From: Labrys okinawensis
GTDB lineage: Bacteria; Pseudomonadota; Alphaproteobacteria; Rhizobiales; Labraceae
Direction: 5' to 3'
DNA length: 64,000 nt
NCBI RefSeq assembly: GCF_002982075.1
Contig: NZ_PUEJ01000005.1
Coordinates: forward strand, 186,001 to 250,000
Shown: piece by piece, positions 43,881-52,593 of the stretch
How positions within the stretch are numbered: position 1 is the first letter of the stretch
Layout of the letters: every line of letters starts with the position of its first letter
Notes under the pieces: model-generated
Seen by the model: the letters and a program-made list of their open reading frames with translations, nothing else
Database searches by the model: none
Told to the model about the DNA's origin: nothing
Program-made: the position numbers and the translations under genes

Positions 43881-45062
43881 ATGAAGATCACCACCATCCG
43901 CGCCACGCCGATCAACCTGCCGATCGAGGCGCCTTACTGGTGGTCCTTCGGCTGGCTGCCGGGATCCTCGCGTTGCGTGGTCGAGGTGGAGACGGACGAG
44001 GGCGTCACCGGGCTCGGCGAGGCGGCGTCCTGGCACGCCTGCGCCATCATCGAGCGAATGGCACCCCTCCTGATCGGGCGCGATGCCCACGATATCGCCG
44101 GTGCCGAACTCGTCTGCCTGCCGAGCTGGCGCGGCGTGACCTCCAATGTCGACTTCGCCGCTATCCGGGCCTTCGCCGCCATCGAGACGGCGTTGTGGGA
44201 CATCAAGGGCAAGGCGACGGGGCGCCCGCTCTACGACCTGCTCGGAGGCGCCGTGCGCAAGAAGATCGCCTTCGCCGATTATTTCGGCTTCCGCCAGGCC
44301 AGGAACGGCAAGGGCGGGGAGCTCACGCCCGAGGCGGTGGCGGAATACTGCGTTGGCCTGAAGGAGCGGTTCGGCACCACCATCTTCGAGGGCAAGCTCT
44401 GCACCCGCGATCCCGAGCCGAGCATCGAGGCGCTCCGGTTGATGCGCCGGCAGCTCGGGCCGGATGCGATCATCCGCATCGATTCCAACATGGCCTATTC
44501 GATCACGGAGGCCAAGCGCATCGCCAGCCGTATCGAGGAGCTCGACATCCGCAACTGGGAAGAGCCCTGCGCCACCTTCGAGGAGATGGCGGCGCTGCGC
44601 CGGCACACTGCCATTCCGTTTTCCGGACACAATGTCGATATCCGGAAGGCGGTGGCGCTCGGCGTGCCCGATGCCATCGTCACCGACGTCAACGTGCATG
44701 GCGGCATCGGCCGCACGGTGCGTTTCATCGGCGCCTGCGAGGCGATGGGCATCGATTTCTGGTGCTACAGCGCCAATACCGGCATCGGCAGCGCGGTCTA
44801 TCTGCATCTGAGCGCCGCCTTCTCGCATCTGCGCGAGCCCAGCCAGTCGCTCTTCCGCATGCAGCCTTACGACGTGGTGGAGGAAGGCGTCTTCGCGCCG
44901 ATCGACAATCTCGTCGCCGTACCCGACGGGCCCGGCCTCGGGGTTACCCTGTCCAAGGACAAGCTCGCCTTTTGCCACAGGCTGTTCCTGGAGGAAGGAC
45001 CCTATACTCAGCATCACGACCCGGAAGAGCCGGGTCGCTACAAGCGCCTGCCGCTGCGCTGA
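43881..45062 (+). CDS. Mandelate racemase / muconate lactonizing enzyme family protein
   Basis: 393 aa enolase-superfamily protein with an N-terminal capping domain and a TIM barrel. Likely metal ligands are D201 (IRIDSN) and E227 or E228 (NWEEPC), with a third near FSGHN (~248-251). K172 sits where the KxK catalytic pair is expected, but the partner position is Glu (FE-GK). D269 and H273 (TDVNVHGG) are near the expected Asp of the His-Asp dyad, while the usual distal His is not obvious (WCYSANTG). Such enzymes abstract a proton alpha to a carboxylate; specificity cannot be assigned. It follows the exporter operon after 68 bases but may be separate. Confidence 0.88.
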   Translation: MKITTIRATPINLPIEAPYWWSFGWLPGSSRCVVEVETDEGVTGLGEAASWHACAIIERMAPLLIGRDAHDIAGAELVCLPSWRGVTSNVDFAAIRAFAAIETALWDIKGKATGRPLYDLLGGAVRKKIAFADYFGFRQARNGKGGELTPEAVAEYCVGLKERFGTTIFEGKLCTRDPEPSIEALRLMRRQLGPDAIIRIDSNMAYSITEAKRIASRIEELDIRNWEEPCATFEEMAALRRHTAIPFSGHNVDIRKAVALGVPDAIVTDVNVHGGIGRTVRFIGACEAMGIDFWCYSANTGIGSAVYLHLSAAFSHLREPSQSLFRMQPYDVVEEGVFAPIDNLVAVPDGPGLGVTLSKDKLAFCHRLFLEEGPYTQHHDPEEPGRYKRLPLR

Positions 45063-45124
45063 GGGCGCGCCCAGGAGGTCCTCGGTGATTTCGAGAACCG
45101 AGCCTCGATGTGACGAATGCCTGG

Positions 45125-45215
45125 ATGCGAGGACGTCTCGTCCGCTCTTGGAAACGCTCTATGTGCAAAAAGAAGCGGACGAGAGCGCTGCGTATCCAAG
45201 CGGGTCCGGGAACCC
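45125..45215. repeat. Inverted-repeat intergenic element E2
   Basis: The left arm has ATGCGAGGACGTCTCGTCCG followed by CTCTTGGAAAC; the right arm (AGCGGACGAGAGCGCTGCGT, from 45173) is a partial inverted copy. A small G/C hairpin (CGGGTCCGGGAACCCG) lies at the end. It is located between convergent MR/MLE and parE genes. It shares ACGTCTCGTCC and CTTGGAAAC with element E1. Confidence 0.65.
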
Positions 45216-45241
45216 GCCCGCCAAGATGCGGCTTGTCGGTC

Positions 45242-47341
45242 TCAGATATCCACCAGTTCGCCGGCGAAGGCTGCCTGTTCCTGGATGAAGGCGAAGCGGG
45301 CTTCGGGCTTGTTGCCCATCAGCCGTTCCACCGAACTCGAGGTTTCCGCGCGCTCCTCGTCCACCACAACCACCTTCAGAAGCGTGCGCTTCTTGGGATC
45401 CATGGTGGTTTCCTTCAACTGTGCCGGCATCATCTCGCCCAAGCCCTTGAAGCGACCGATCTCGATCTTCTGGTTGGGCTTGAAGGCCGATTTCACCAGC
45501 TCGTCCTTGTGGGCATCGTCGCGCGCATAGAGCGACTTGGTGCCCTGGGTCAGACGGTAGAGCGGGGGGGCGGCAAGATAAAGATGGCCCCGCTCGATCA
45601 AGCGCGGCATCTGGCGCCAGAAGAAGGTGATCAGCAGCGAGGCGATATGGGCGCCGTCGACGTCGGCGTCCGTCATGATGATGATCTTCTCGTAGCGCAG
45701 ATCGTCGTCGCGGTAATGCGAACCCATGCCGCAGCCGAGTGCCTGTCCCAGATCCTGCAATTGCTGGTTCTGGGCAAGCTTGTCCTTGCCGGCATTGGCG
45801 ACGTTGAGGATCTTGCCGCGCAAGGGCAGCACCGCCTGGTTGGCACGATCGCGGGCCTGCTTGGCGGAACCGCCGGCGGAATCGCCCTCGACAATAAACA
45901 ATTCAGAGCCTTGCGCGGCATTGTTCGAGCAATCCGCGAGCTTGCCGGGCAGGCGCAACTTGCGCGTGGCCGTCTTGCGGGCGACGTCCTTCTCGGCCCG
46001 GCGGCGCAGGCGTTCCTCGGCTCTTTCGACCACGAAGTCGAGCAGCTTTGCCGCCTGGGACGGCATGGAGGCCAGCCAATGATCGAAGGCATCCTTCAGG
46101 GCCTGCTCGACGATGCGGCTGGCTTCCGTGGTCACCAGCTTGGCCTTGGTCTGGGACGAGAATTCCGGCTCGCGGATGAACACCGACAGCATGGCGGCCG
46201 TGCAGGCCATCACGTCTTCGGTGGTAAGCTGGTTGGCGCGCTTGTTGCCGATGCGCTCGGCATGATCCTTCAGGCCGCGCAGCAGGGCGATGCGCAGGCC
46301 CGCCTCATGGGTGCCGCCTTCGCGGGTCGGCACGGTGTTGCAATAAGAGGAGACATAGCCTTCATCCTCGGCAAACCAGCCGATGGCCCACTCCACCGAG
46401 CCATGTCCCTCCGGCTTGGGCACGCGTCCCGAGAACATCTGCTCGGTGACGAGTTCCAGGCCCTCGCTGGCCGAGCGCAGATAATCTTCCAGGCCACGCG
46501 GAAACTTGAAGCTCTCCTCCGCCGGCACGTCGCTGTGGCCGGCCAGCAGTTCCGGCGCACATTTCCAGCGGATTTCGACGCCGCGGAAGAGATAGGCCTT
46601 CGAACGCGCCATCTTGAACAGGCGCTTGGGATCGAAGGCGATGCCGTGCTTGAAGATCTCGATGTCGGGCTTGAACCGCACCTTGGTGCCACGGCGGTTG
46701 GGGGCGGCACCGATGTGCTCTACGGGACCGAGCGGCACGCCGCGCGCAAAACGCTGGCGGTGAAGTTCGCGCCCGCGCGCCACTTCCACCTCCATAAGCT
46801 CAGACAGCGCGGTCACCGCGGTGACGCCGATGCCGTGGAGACCGCCGGAGGTCTGGTAGGCGTCGGAGTTGAACTTGCCGCCCGAATGGGGCCTGGTCAT
46901 CACGACCTGCAGGGTCGATTCGCCGGGAAACTGCGGATGGGGCTCGACCGGAATACCGCGCCCATTGTCGGTGATCGAGACGAAGCCATCGGCCGTCAGT
47001 TCCACATCGATGAAGGTGGCATGGCCGGCCACCGCCTCGTCCATCGAATTGTCGATCACTTCGGCGAAGAGATGGTGCAGGCCGTCGCCTTCCGGTCCGG
47101 TCGAACCGATATACATGCCGGGGCGCATGCGAATGGCTTCGATGCCCTCGAGCACGCGGATGGAGGAGGCGCCATAGCCGTCCTCGCCGCCTTTCGCCGC
47201 AGCGGGTTTGGAGGGAAGGCCTGCCTTCAAGGCAGCCGCAATCGACTGGGTCGAGGGTCGCTTCGCATTGTCGGCCTTATTGGTGCTCGTCTTGGAGAGG
47301 GCGGGCTTGTCGCTCCCGAACAGATCGGAGGTATCACTCAT
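45242..47341 (-). CDS. parE: DNA topoisomerase IV subunit B
   Basis: 699 aa from ATG 47341. The N-terminal GHKL ATPase has VIDNSMDEAVAGHA, DNGRGIPV and TSGGLHGIGVTAV; the transducer domain follows. The TOPRIM domain has FIVEGDSAGGSAKQARDR, ILNVANA and IIIMTDADVDGAHI, and the family tail GRFKGLGEMMPAQLKETTMD is present. With ParC it decatenates daughter chromosomes and is a fluoroquinolone target. The ~75-residue N-terminal low-complexity extension is common in alphaproteobacteria. Confidence 0.95.
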   Translation of the reverse strand: MSDTSDLFGSDKPALSKTSTNKADNAKRPSTQSIAAALKAGLPSKPAAAKGGEDGYGASSIRVLEGIEAIRMRPGMYIGSTGPEGDGLHHLFAEVIDNSMDEAVAGHATFIDVELTADGFVSITDNGRGIPVEPHPQFPGESTLQVVMTRPHSGGKFNSDAYQTSGGLHGIGVTAVTALSELMEVEVARGRELHRQRFARGVPLGPVEHIGAAPNRRGTKVRFKPDIEIFKHGIAFDPKRLFKMARSKAYLFRGVEIRWKCAPELLAGHSDVPAEESFKFPRGLEDYLRSASEGLELVTEQMFSGRVPKPEGHGSVEWAIGWFAEDEGYVSSYCNTVPTREGGTHEAGLRIALLRGLKDHAERIGNKRANQLTTEDVMACTAAMLSVFIREPEFSSQTKAKLVTTEASRIVEQALKDAFDHWLASMPSQAAKLLDFVVERAEERLRRRAEKDVARKTATRKLRLPGKLADCSNNAAQGSELFIVEGDSAGGSAKQARDRANQAVLPLRGKILNVANAGKDKLAQNQQLQDLGQALGCGMGSHYRDDDLRYEKIIIMTDADVDGAHIASLLITFFWRQMPRLIERGHLYLAAPPLYRLTQGTKSLYARDDAHKDELVKSAFKPNQKIEIGRFKGLGEMMPAQLKETTMDPKKRTLLKVVVVDEERAETSSSVERLMGNKPEARFAFIQEQAAFAGELVDI

Positions 47342-47569
47342 GCAGTCGGTATCTCGCACAATGCGTCGCGCTGGCGCGATTCGCAGTTTGGCTCATTATG
47401 GCATGTTCGTATCGCAGCCGCGAACGGATCGTAAACGGTGTTGTTGATGAATGTGGAACGGCACGGTTCGAGGGCCTAATTCCGTCATGATTGACAGGCT
47501 CTTTGAGCATTGTGGCACTCGGGCAGGCCACTTATGCTAGTGCCGATTTTTGAAACGGAAATTTGCTTC

Positions 47570-48472
47570 ATGCGGATGACACTTCCGGTCCATCCAAAGG
47601 CCGCGCTTCTTACGGCCGCGCTCTTCGTGGCGATGCCGGGAACGGCTTTGGCTCAGGACGCCGTTGCGCCCCAGAAGGCGGCGGCGACGGCTGCGATCCC
47701 CGCGGCGGCGCCCGTCCCCTTCGTGGCGCATCGGGCCGTCTACGACCTCGCGCTCGACCGCCGCAAGGACCAGTCCAGCGTCGACAGCATGCGCGGGCGC
47801 ATCGTTTATGATTTCTCCGGCAATGCCTGCAGCGGCTATGCCCTCAATTTCAGGCAGGTCACCGAAATCGGCTTGAGCGGCGGCGGCGTCAACACTTCGG
47901 ATCTGCGCTCCACGACGTTCGAGGACGACAAGGGGCGCAATTTCCGTTTCAATTCGCAGAATTTCACCAATCAGAAGCTGGACGGCGCCGTCGATGGCCA
48001 GGCCAGCCGGGCCGAGAGCGGGGTGGTCGGCGTCGCGCTGAAAAAGCCCAAATCCACCAAATTCGATCTCTCGGAGCGGGTTCTCTTCCCGACCGGTCAG
48101 ATGAAGGCGATCGTCATGGCAGCCCGGGCCGGTGAGCGCGTGTTCGAGAGCCAGGTCTATGACGGATCGGATGGCGGCCAGAAGATCTACAACACCTTGG
48201 CGGTGATCGGCGCCAAGATCGGTCCCGACAAGCCGCGCGACGGCGTCGAGGCCAAGGCCAAGCAGCTCGATGGCGTCGATCGCTGGCCGGTGACGATCTC
48301 CTATTTTGACCCGACCAAGAAGGCTGTCGGCGAGGAGACCCCTGTCTATACCATGTCCTTCGAACTCTATGCCGATGGCATTTCGGGCAACCTGACTCTG
48401 GATTATGGCGATTTCCGCTTGAAGGGGACGATGGTCTCGCTCGATTTCCTGCCGCAGACGGAATGCAAGTGA
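47570..48472 (+). CDS. eipB: Cell-envelope integrity protein EipB (DUF1849)
   Basis: 300 aa from ATG 47570. A signal peptide (AALLTAALFVAMPGTALA-Q) precedes an Ala/Pro linker and the EipB domain: HRAVYDLALDRRK, GRIVYDFSGNACSGYALNFR and DLRSTTFEDDKGRNFRFNSQ. A conserved disulfide is likely between the Cys in NACSGY and the C-terminal Cys in PQTECK. In Brucella, EipB is a periplasmic lipophilic-pocket protein needed for envelope integrity and virulence. It is divergent from parE with a 228-base gap. Confidence 0.9.
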   Translation: MRMTLPVHPKAALLTAALFVAMPGTALAQDAVAPQKAAATAAIPAAAPVPFVAHRAVYDLALDRRKDQSSVDSMRGRIVYDFSGNACSGYALNFRQVTEIGLSGGGVNTSDLRSTTFEDDKGRNFRFNSQNFTNQKLDGAVDGQASRAESGVVGVALKKPKSTKFDLSERVLFPTGQMKAIVMAARAGERVFESQVYDGSDGGQKIYNTLAVIGAKIGPDKPRDGVEAKAKQLDGVDRWPVTISYFDPTKKAVGEETPVYTMSFELYADGISGNLTLDYGDFRLKGTMVSLDFLPQTECK

Positions 48473-48590
48473 GCAGGCGATTTCGGTGTGCCGGTCTTCA
48501 GATCGGCATGGCGCGCGCTGGCAATGCCGTTTTTGCTCCATCGCCCGGCGGAGCCAGGAAGAACGGCCCATTCGCCGGGGGCGCCACCCC

Positions 48591-49403
48591 ATGAGAAATG
48601 CCATTCGTCAATGGTCGCATACGCAGAGTTGGCGCGCGCTCGGCCAGCGGCTGCGGGCACCGGCACGCCTGCCGGCGCGGCCGCTGTTCGGACGGGTGGC
48701 CACCCCGGCCGCCGTCGCTTTCGGTGGCATGCTGGTCATCGCCCTGATGGCGCTCGCCGATCCGGCTTCCCTGCACATCCTGCCCGAATGGCCGCATGTC
48801 GTGGTGCGGCTGGCGCGTATCGTCACTTATCTCGGCGATTCGGGCCTTTATCTCGTTCCGCTCGGCGTGGCGCTCGTCCTGCTGGCGGTGGTCGACCTTG
48901 AGTTGCCGCCGCGGCTCGATGCCGCCCTGCGCCAGTTCTGGCTGCAGCTTGCCTTCGCCTTTGTCGCCATCGCGGGAACGGGGCTGGCCGTGAATGTCAT
49001 CAAGCGTGCCATCGGCCGGGTCCGTCCGCTGCATATCGAGGCGGGCGCGAGCTGGAGTTTCGAGCCCTTTTCCTGGCGCGCCGCCAATGCGAGTTTCCCT
49101 TCCGGCCATGCCACTACGGCCTGGACCGTGATTGCGGTGGTCATCCTGCTCTGCGGCCCGCGCTGGCGCCCCTGGCTGTTCGCGCTTGGCGGGCTGGTCT
49201 GTCTGAGCCGCGTGATCCTCGGGGCCCATTATCCCGCCGATGTGGTGGCTGGCGCCCTGTTCGGCTGGTTCGCCACCTTCTGGTTCGCCGACTTTCTGGG
49301 GCGCCGCGGTCTTGTTTTCCGGCAAAACCACGACGGTGCTCTTGCGTTGCGGGGGCAAGACGCGGCAAAGACGCTGATCGAGGCGTGGCGAGCGCGCCGC
49401 TGA
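48591..49403 (+). CDS. PAP2-family membrane phosphatase
   Basis: 270 aa. Hydrophobic segments span ~40-60, ~85-105, ~120-140 and the C-terminal half. The three phosphatase motifs are present: KRAIGRVRP, ASFPSGHATTAW and SRVILGAHYPADVVAG. Such enzymes dephosphorylate lipid phosphates, for example undecaprenyl pyrophosphate or phosphatidic acid, on the outer face of the inner membrane. It stands 14 bases before the GT2 gene, and the three genes here (PAP2, GT2, LAB_N) look like one transcription unit for lipid modification. Confidence 0.88.
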   Translation: MRNAIRQWSHTQSWRALGQRLRAPARLPARPLFGRVATPAAVAFGGMLVIALMALADPASLHILPEWPHVVVRLARIVTYLGDSGLYLVPLGVALVLLAVVDLELPPRLDAALRQFWLQLAFAFVAIAGTGLAVNVIKRAIGRVRPLHIEAGASWSFEPFSWRAANASFPSGHATTAWTVIAVVILLCGPRWRPWLFALGGLVCLSRVILGAHYPADVVAGALFGWFATFWFADFLGRRGLVFRQNHDGALALRGQDAAKTLIEAWRARR

Positions 49404-49416
49404 GGTTCGACTCTTC

Positions 49417-50166
49417 ATGTCATCACAAGACAATGCGCCTGAGATCAGCGTCATCGTTCCGGTCCGCAACGAGGCCGGCAATGTCGAGCCGCTGATCCGG
49501 GAGATCGCGGCGGCCCTGGCTGGACGCAGTTTCGAGATCGTCTATGTCGACGATGGCTCCAGCGATGCGACACCGGCCGAACTCGTTCGGCTGAAGGGCG
49601 AACTGCCCTTCCTGCGCAGCCTGCGCCATGATCAGTCCTGCGGCCAGTCCTGCGCGGTACGCACGGGCATTCGTCATGCTCGGGGCCGGCTGATGGTTAC
49701 CATCGACGGCGACGGCCAGAACAACCCGGCCTATATTCCCGCTCTGGTCGATGCCCTGATTGCCGGCGGTGCCAAGACAGGCATGATCGCGGGGCAGCGG
49801 CTCGGCCGCAAGGATACAGGCTTCAAGCGCTGGCAGTCGCGCACCGCCAACAAGGTACGGGCCTATGTCCTCAAGGACGGCACGCGCGACACCGGCTGCG
49901 GCCTCAAGGCTATCCGCCGCGAGGTCTATCTGGCCCTGCCTTATTTCGATGCGCTGCACCGCTTCATGCCGGCCCTGGTCAAGCGCGAGGGCTTCGAGGT
50001 CGGCCATGTCGACGTGGTCGACCGACCGCGGCTGACCGGCGTGTCCAATTACGGTTTCTTCGACAGGCTGTGGGTCGGCATTCTCGATCTCGTCGGCGTG
50101 TGGTGGCTGATCCGGCGGCGCAGGCGCGTGCCGGTGGTCAGCGGAGGAGGGCAGGATGCTGATTGA
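49417..50166 (+). CDS. Polyprenyl-phosphate glycosyltransferase (GT2)
   Basis: 249 aa. GT-A fold GT2 enzyme with SVIVPVRNEAGNV, VYVDDGSSD and TIDGDGQNNP, and a C-terminal hydrophobic segment (RLWVGILDLVGVWWLI) that could anchor it to the membrane. It resembles dolichol/undecaprenyl-phosphate sugar transferases such as ArnC and RgtE-type enzymes, which load a sugar onto a lipid carrier for lipid A or LPS modification. The sugar is not readable. It overlaps the LAB_N gene by 11 bases. Confidence 0.88.
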   Translation: MSSQDNAPEISVIVPVRNEAGNVEPLIREIAAALAGRSFEIVYVDDGSSDATPAELVRLKGELPFLRSLRHDQSCGQSCAVRTGIRHARGRLMVTIDGDGQNNPAYIPALVDALIAGGAKTGMIAGQRLGRKDTGFKRWQSRTANKVRAYVLKDGTRDTGCGLKAIRREVYLALPYFDALHRFMPALVKREGFEVGHVDVVDRPRLTGVSNYGFFDRLWVGILDLVGVWWLIRRRRRVPVVSGGGQDAD

Positions 50167-50506
50167 GTTGTCGAACGCCCTCGGCGGCTATCTTCACAAT
50201 GTCTTCTACACCAATTTCGACTTCTGGCTGATCCTCGGCCTGTTCGCCCAGGCCCTGTTCACCGCCCGCTTCGTGATCCAGTGGTGGGTGAGCGAGCGGG
50301 CCGGCAAGAGCGTCATTCCCTTCAGCTTCTGGATCCTGTCGATCGGTGGCGGCGGCCTGCTGTTCCTCTATGCCCTGGTGCGAGCCGACCTGGTCTACAT
50401 CATCGGCCAGGGCTCTGGGCTGGCGATCTACATCCGTAACGTCTCGCTGGTATTGAAGGAAAAGCGCGAGGCGAAGGACGCCGCGCAGGGGCAGGGAACG
50501 ACGTAG
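50156..50506 (+). CDS. Lipid-A-disaccharide synthase N-terminal-like (LAB_N) protein
   Basis: 116 aa with three likely transmembrane segments (FWLILGLFAQALFTARFVIQ, PFSFWILSIGGGGLLFLYAL and IIGQGSGLAIYIRNVSLVL). It is the free-standing LAB_N domain otherwise seen at the N-terminus of some LpxB proteins; QWWVSERAGKSVIPFSFW is the hallmark. In other bacteria it pairs with GT2 and GT39 enzymes for lipid A glycosylation. Its role is probably to support the adjacent GT2. Confidence 0.9.
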   Translation: MLIELSNALGGYLHNVFYTNFDFWLILGLFAQALFTARFVIQWWVSERAGKSVIPFSFWILSIGGGGLLFLYALVRADLVYIIGQGSGLAIYIRNVSLVLKEKREAKDAAQGQGTT

Positions 50507-50567
50507 GAAAGGGGCATCGCTTCGACCGTTGCTTGGTGGCTGACAGCTTTGCGGTCCAAGACGCAAT

Positions 50568-50650
50568 CGGAGTGTCGATCTTCGGATCGACATCTTCCTT
50601 AATACAAGTACGCCGTTTCCAAGAGTGTCGATCTGAAGATCGACACTCCG
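50568..50650. repeat. Inverted-repeat intergenic element E3
   Basis: Arms of ~29-30 bases (50568-50596 and 50621-50650) are near-perfect inverted copies: CGGAGTGTCGATCTTCGGAT.. and its complement. Each arm also holds a shorter palindrome. The constant CTCTTGGAAAC appears on the minus strand at 50615-50625. It lies between convergent LAB_N and cystathionine lyase genes. The arms differ completely from those of E1 and E2. Confidence 0.8.
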
Positions 50651-50674
50651 AATACCCTCCGTCCGCAGCGAAAG

Positions 50675-51865
50675 TCACCCCCTTGCCGCCCTGAAGCGGG
50701 CCAGGCCCGCGTCGAGATCGCCGATCAGGTCGGCGACGTCCTCCAGGCCGATATGCAGGCGCACGCAGGGGCCGCCGGGATCCCAGCTCGTTGCCGAGCG
50801 GTAGCTCGAACAGTCGAAGGGGAGGGCGAGGCTTTCATAGCCGCCCCAGGAATAGCCGAGCCCGAAGAATTTCAGATCATCCAGGAAGGCGCCGATCGCC
50901 TCCATCGGCGCCGGCTGCAGCACGATGGAGAACAGGCCGGACGAGCCCTTGAAATCGCGCTTCCAGATGGTATGGCCCGGATCACCCTCCAGCGCGGGAT
51001 GCAGCACGCGCTGCACCTCGGGGCGCTTGGACAGCCATTTCGCCACCCTTAGCGCGCTTTCCTGATGCTGGCGCAGGCGCACGCCCATGGTGCGCAGCCC
51101 GCGCATCGCCAGATAGATGTCGTCGGGCGCCACGCATTGGCCCGCATCCCCATGGAAGCTCTTCAGGGCCGGCCAGGCCTTGCGCGAGGCCGAGACCACG
51201 CCGAACATCGCATCGGAATGGCCGACGATATATTTGGTACCGGCCTGGATCGACAGGTCGACACCATGCACGAAGGCGTCGAAGAACAAGGGGGTGGCCC
51301 AGGTGTTGTCGAGCAGGACGGCCGCGCCGTGCCGGTGCGCGACCTCGGCGATCGCGGGCACGTCCTGCATCTCGAAGCTCTGCGAACCCGGGGCTTCCAG
51401 ATAGACCGCCTTCGTATTCGGGCGTATCAGCGTTTCGATGCCGGCACCGATCAGCGGATCGTAATAGGTCGTATCGATGCCGAAGCGGCTGAGGACCCTG
51501 TCACAGAACTGACGGGTGGGCTGATAGGTGGAATCGACCATCAGCAAATGGTCGCCGGCGGAAAGGCAGGAGAGCAGGGCGGTCGACACGGCTGATAACC
51601 CCGAGGGACAGAGCACCACGCCGGCGCTGCCGTCGAGCGTCTTCAGCGCCTCTTCCAGAGCATCGCTCGTCGGATTGCCACGGCGGCCATAGCTGTAGCG
51701 CGGCGTATGGTTGATGAGGTCCTTGGTGGTCGGAGCCAGAACGGTGGAGCCGTGATAGACAGGCGGGTTGACGAAGCCGTGATAGTCCGATGGCTCGCGC
51801 CCGCCGATGACCAGACGCGTATTCTCGCCGAACGTCGCGATCTCGTCCTTGCTGATCTTCTTCAT
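50675..51865 (-). CDS. metC: Cystathionine beta-lyase (PLP-dependent, Cys/Met metabolism family)
   Basis: 396 aa. PLP binding is shown by K211 in QAGTKYIVGHSD, D186 in LLDNTW, and the substrate/cofactor motif SYGRRGNPT (~58-66). The C-terminal SYRSATSWDPGGPCVRLHIG with the conserved Arg binding the carboxylate is in place. It splits cystathionine into homocysteine, pyruvate and ammonia, or acts as a related C-S lyase. The sequence matches the beta-lyase branch (MetC) by overall layout. Confidence 0.9.
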   Translation of the reverse strand: MKKISKDEIATFGENTRLVIGGREPSDYHGFVNPPVYHGSTVLAPTTKDLINHTPRYSYGRRGNPTSDALEEALKTLDGSAGVVLCPSGLSAVSTALLSCLSAGDHLLMVDSTYQPTRQFCDRVLSRFGIDTTYYDPLIGAGIETLIRPNTKAVYLEAPGSQSFEMQDVPAIAEVAHRHGAAVLLDNTWATPLFFDAFVHGVDLSIQAGTKYIVGHSDAMFGVVSASRKAWPALKSFHGDAGQCVAPDDIYLAMRGLRTMGVRLRQHQESALRVAKWLSKRPEVQRVLHPALEGDPGHTIWKRDFKGSSGLFSIVLQPAPMEAIGAFLDDLKFFGLGYSWGGYESLALPFDCSSYRSATSWDPGGPCVRLHIGLEDVADLIGDLDAGLARFRAARG

Positions 51866-52593
51866 GATAGATTCGACTGAGTCCTGAAACGGTTACATTC
51901 GGCCGCGGCCGCCCCTGCGTCAATCTCGAAGGCCAGGGCGTCTTCCACAGACCAGTTTTGTGAATATTCCACTCCACTTCACGAATTCCGCTTGACGTGA
52001 GCGGCCAAAGCGCTTGCAATCGGCAATAAGGCACGGGTCGCAACTGGCGAGAACAAGCTGGGCGCTTTTGCCGCGGGACAGATCGATACGGGGGACCTTG
52101 CAATGACCGCTTCAGCACGCTCGGCCGGCAGGTCGCTCCTCAGCTCCGGCGAGGCATGTCCGGACCGTTGAGCTCGTCAATCTACTTCCTCGACGGAACA
52201 GCCCGTTCCTCCCGGCCCTTGAGCCGGGGACGCTCGAAACATCCATTCGCGAACGCAGGAAGAGGTGACGGCAGTCCATAAAAATGACGACGTTCAGCAG
52301 TCTGGCGATGGTTTCGGACCTCGCCCTGCCGTCGATAACAAGGATAAGGTTCAAAATGCGTTCCGTCCAAACGCGTTTTGTCCTAAAGCGTTGAGGGATT
52401 TGGCGGATAGGCCGAAGATCGCCAAGGCGCGTCGAAACAAAGAACCAGAGCCGGAGCGCAGTCCCGAGTGAACGCACTTTAGCTTTGAGGACGTCAAACA
52501 TGCCCGGCGGGGCGGCCCGGTTCTCACTCCGCGGCCAGCCACTGAAGGGCATTCTTATTACACTGACAACGAAGTAAACAGGGGCCTCCATCC
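51866..52593. other. Long intergenic region upstream of aapJ
   Basis: 728 bases between the divergent metC and aapJ1 genes. It contains the dispersed repeat copy B (52380-52487) and A/T-richer promoter-like stretches (TTGTGAATATTCCACTCC near 51956-51973). Frames across it lack ribosome binding sites and recognisable sequence. It probably contains regulatory signals for the nitrogen-linked aap operon, though I see no clear NtrC- or sigma-54-type site. Confidence 0.5.
52380..52487. repeat. ~105-bp palindromic intergenic repeat, copy B
   Basis: Copy of the element at 22557-22661 in the same orientation: GTCCT, then AAAGCGTT-GGGATTTGGCGG, GCCGAAGATCGCCAAGGCGC and CGAAACAAAGA, followed by a weak second stem ending TTTAGCTTTGAG. 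The palindromic arms are more mutated than in copy A. Confidence 0.6.

Noticed and set aside
45110..47434. 774-codon plus-strand frame opposite parE
   Set aside because: parE is complete on the minus strand with GHKL and TOPRIM motifs. The plus-strand frame has no ribosome binding site and runs through repeat element E2.
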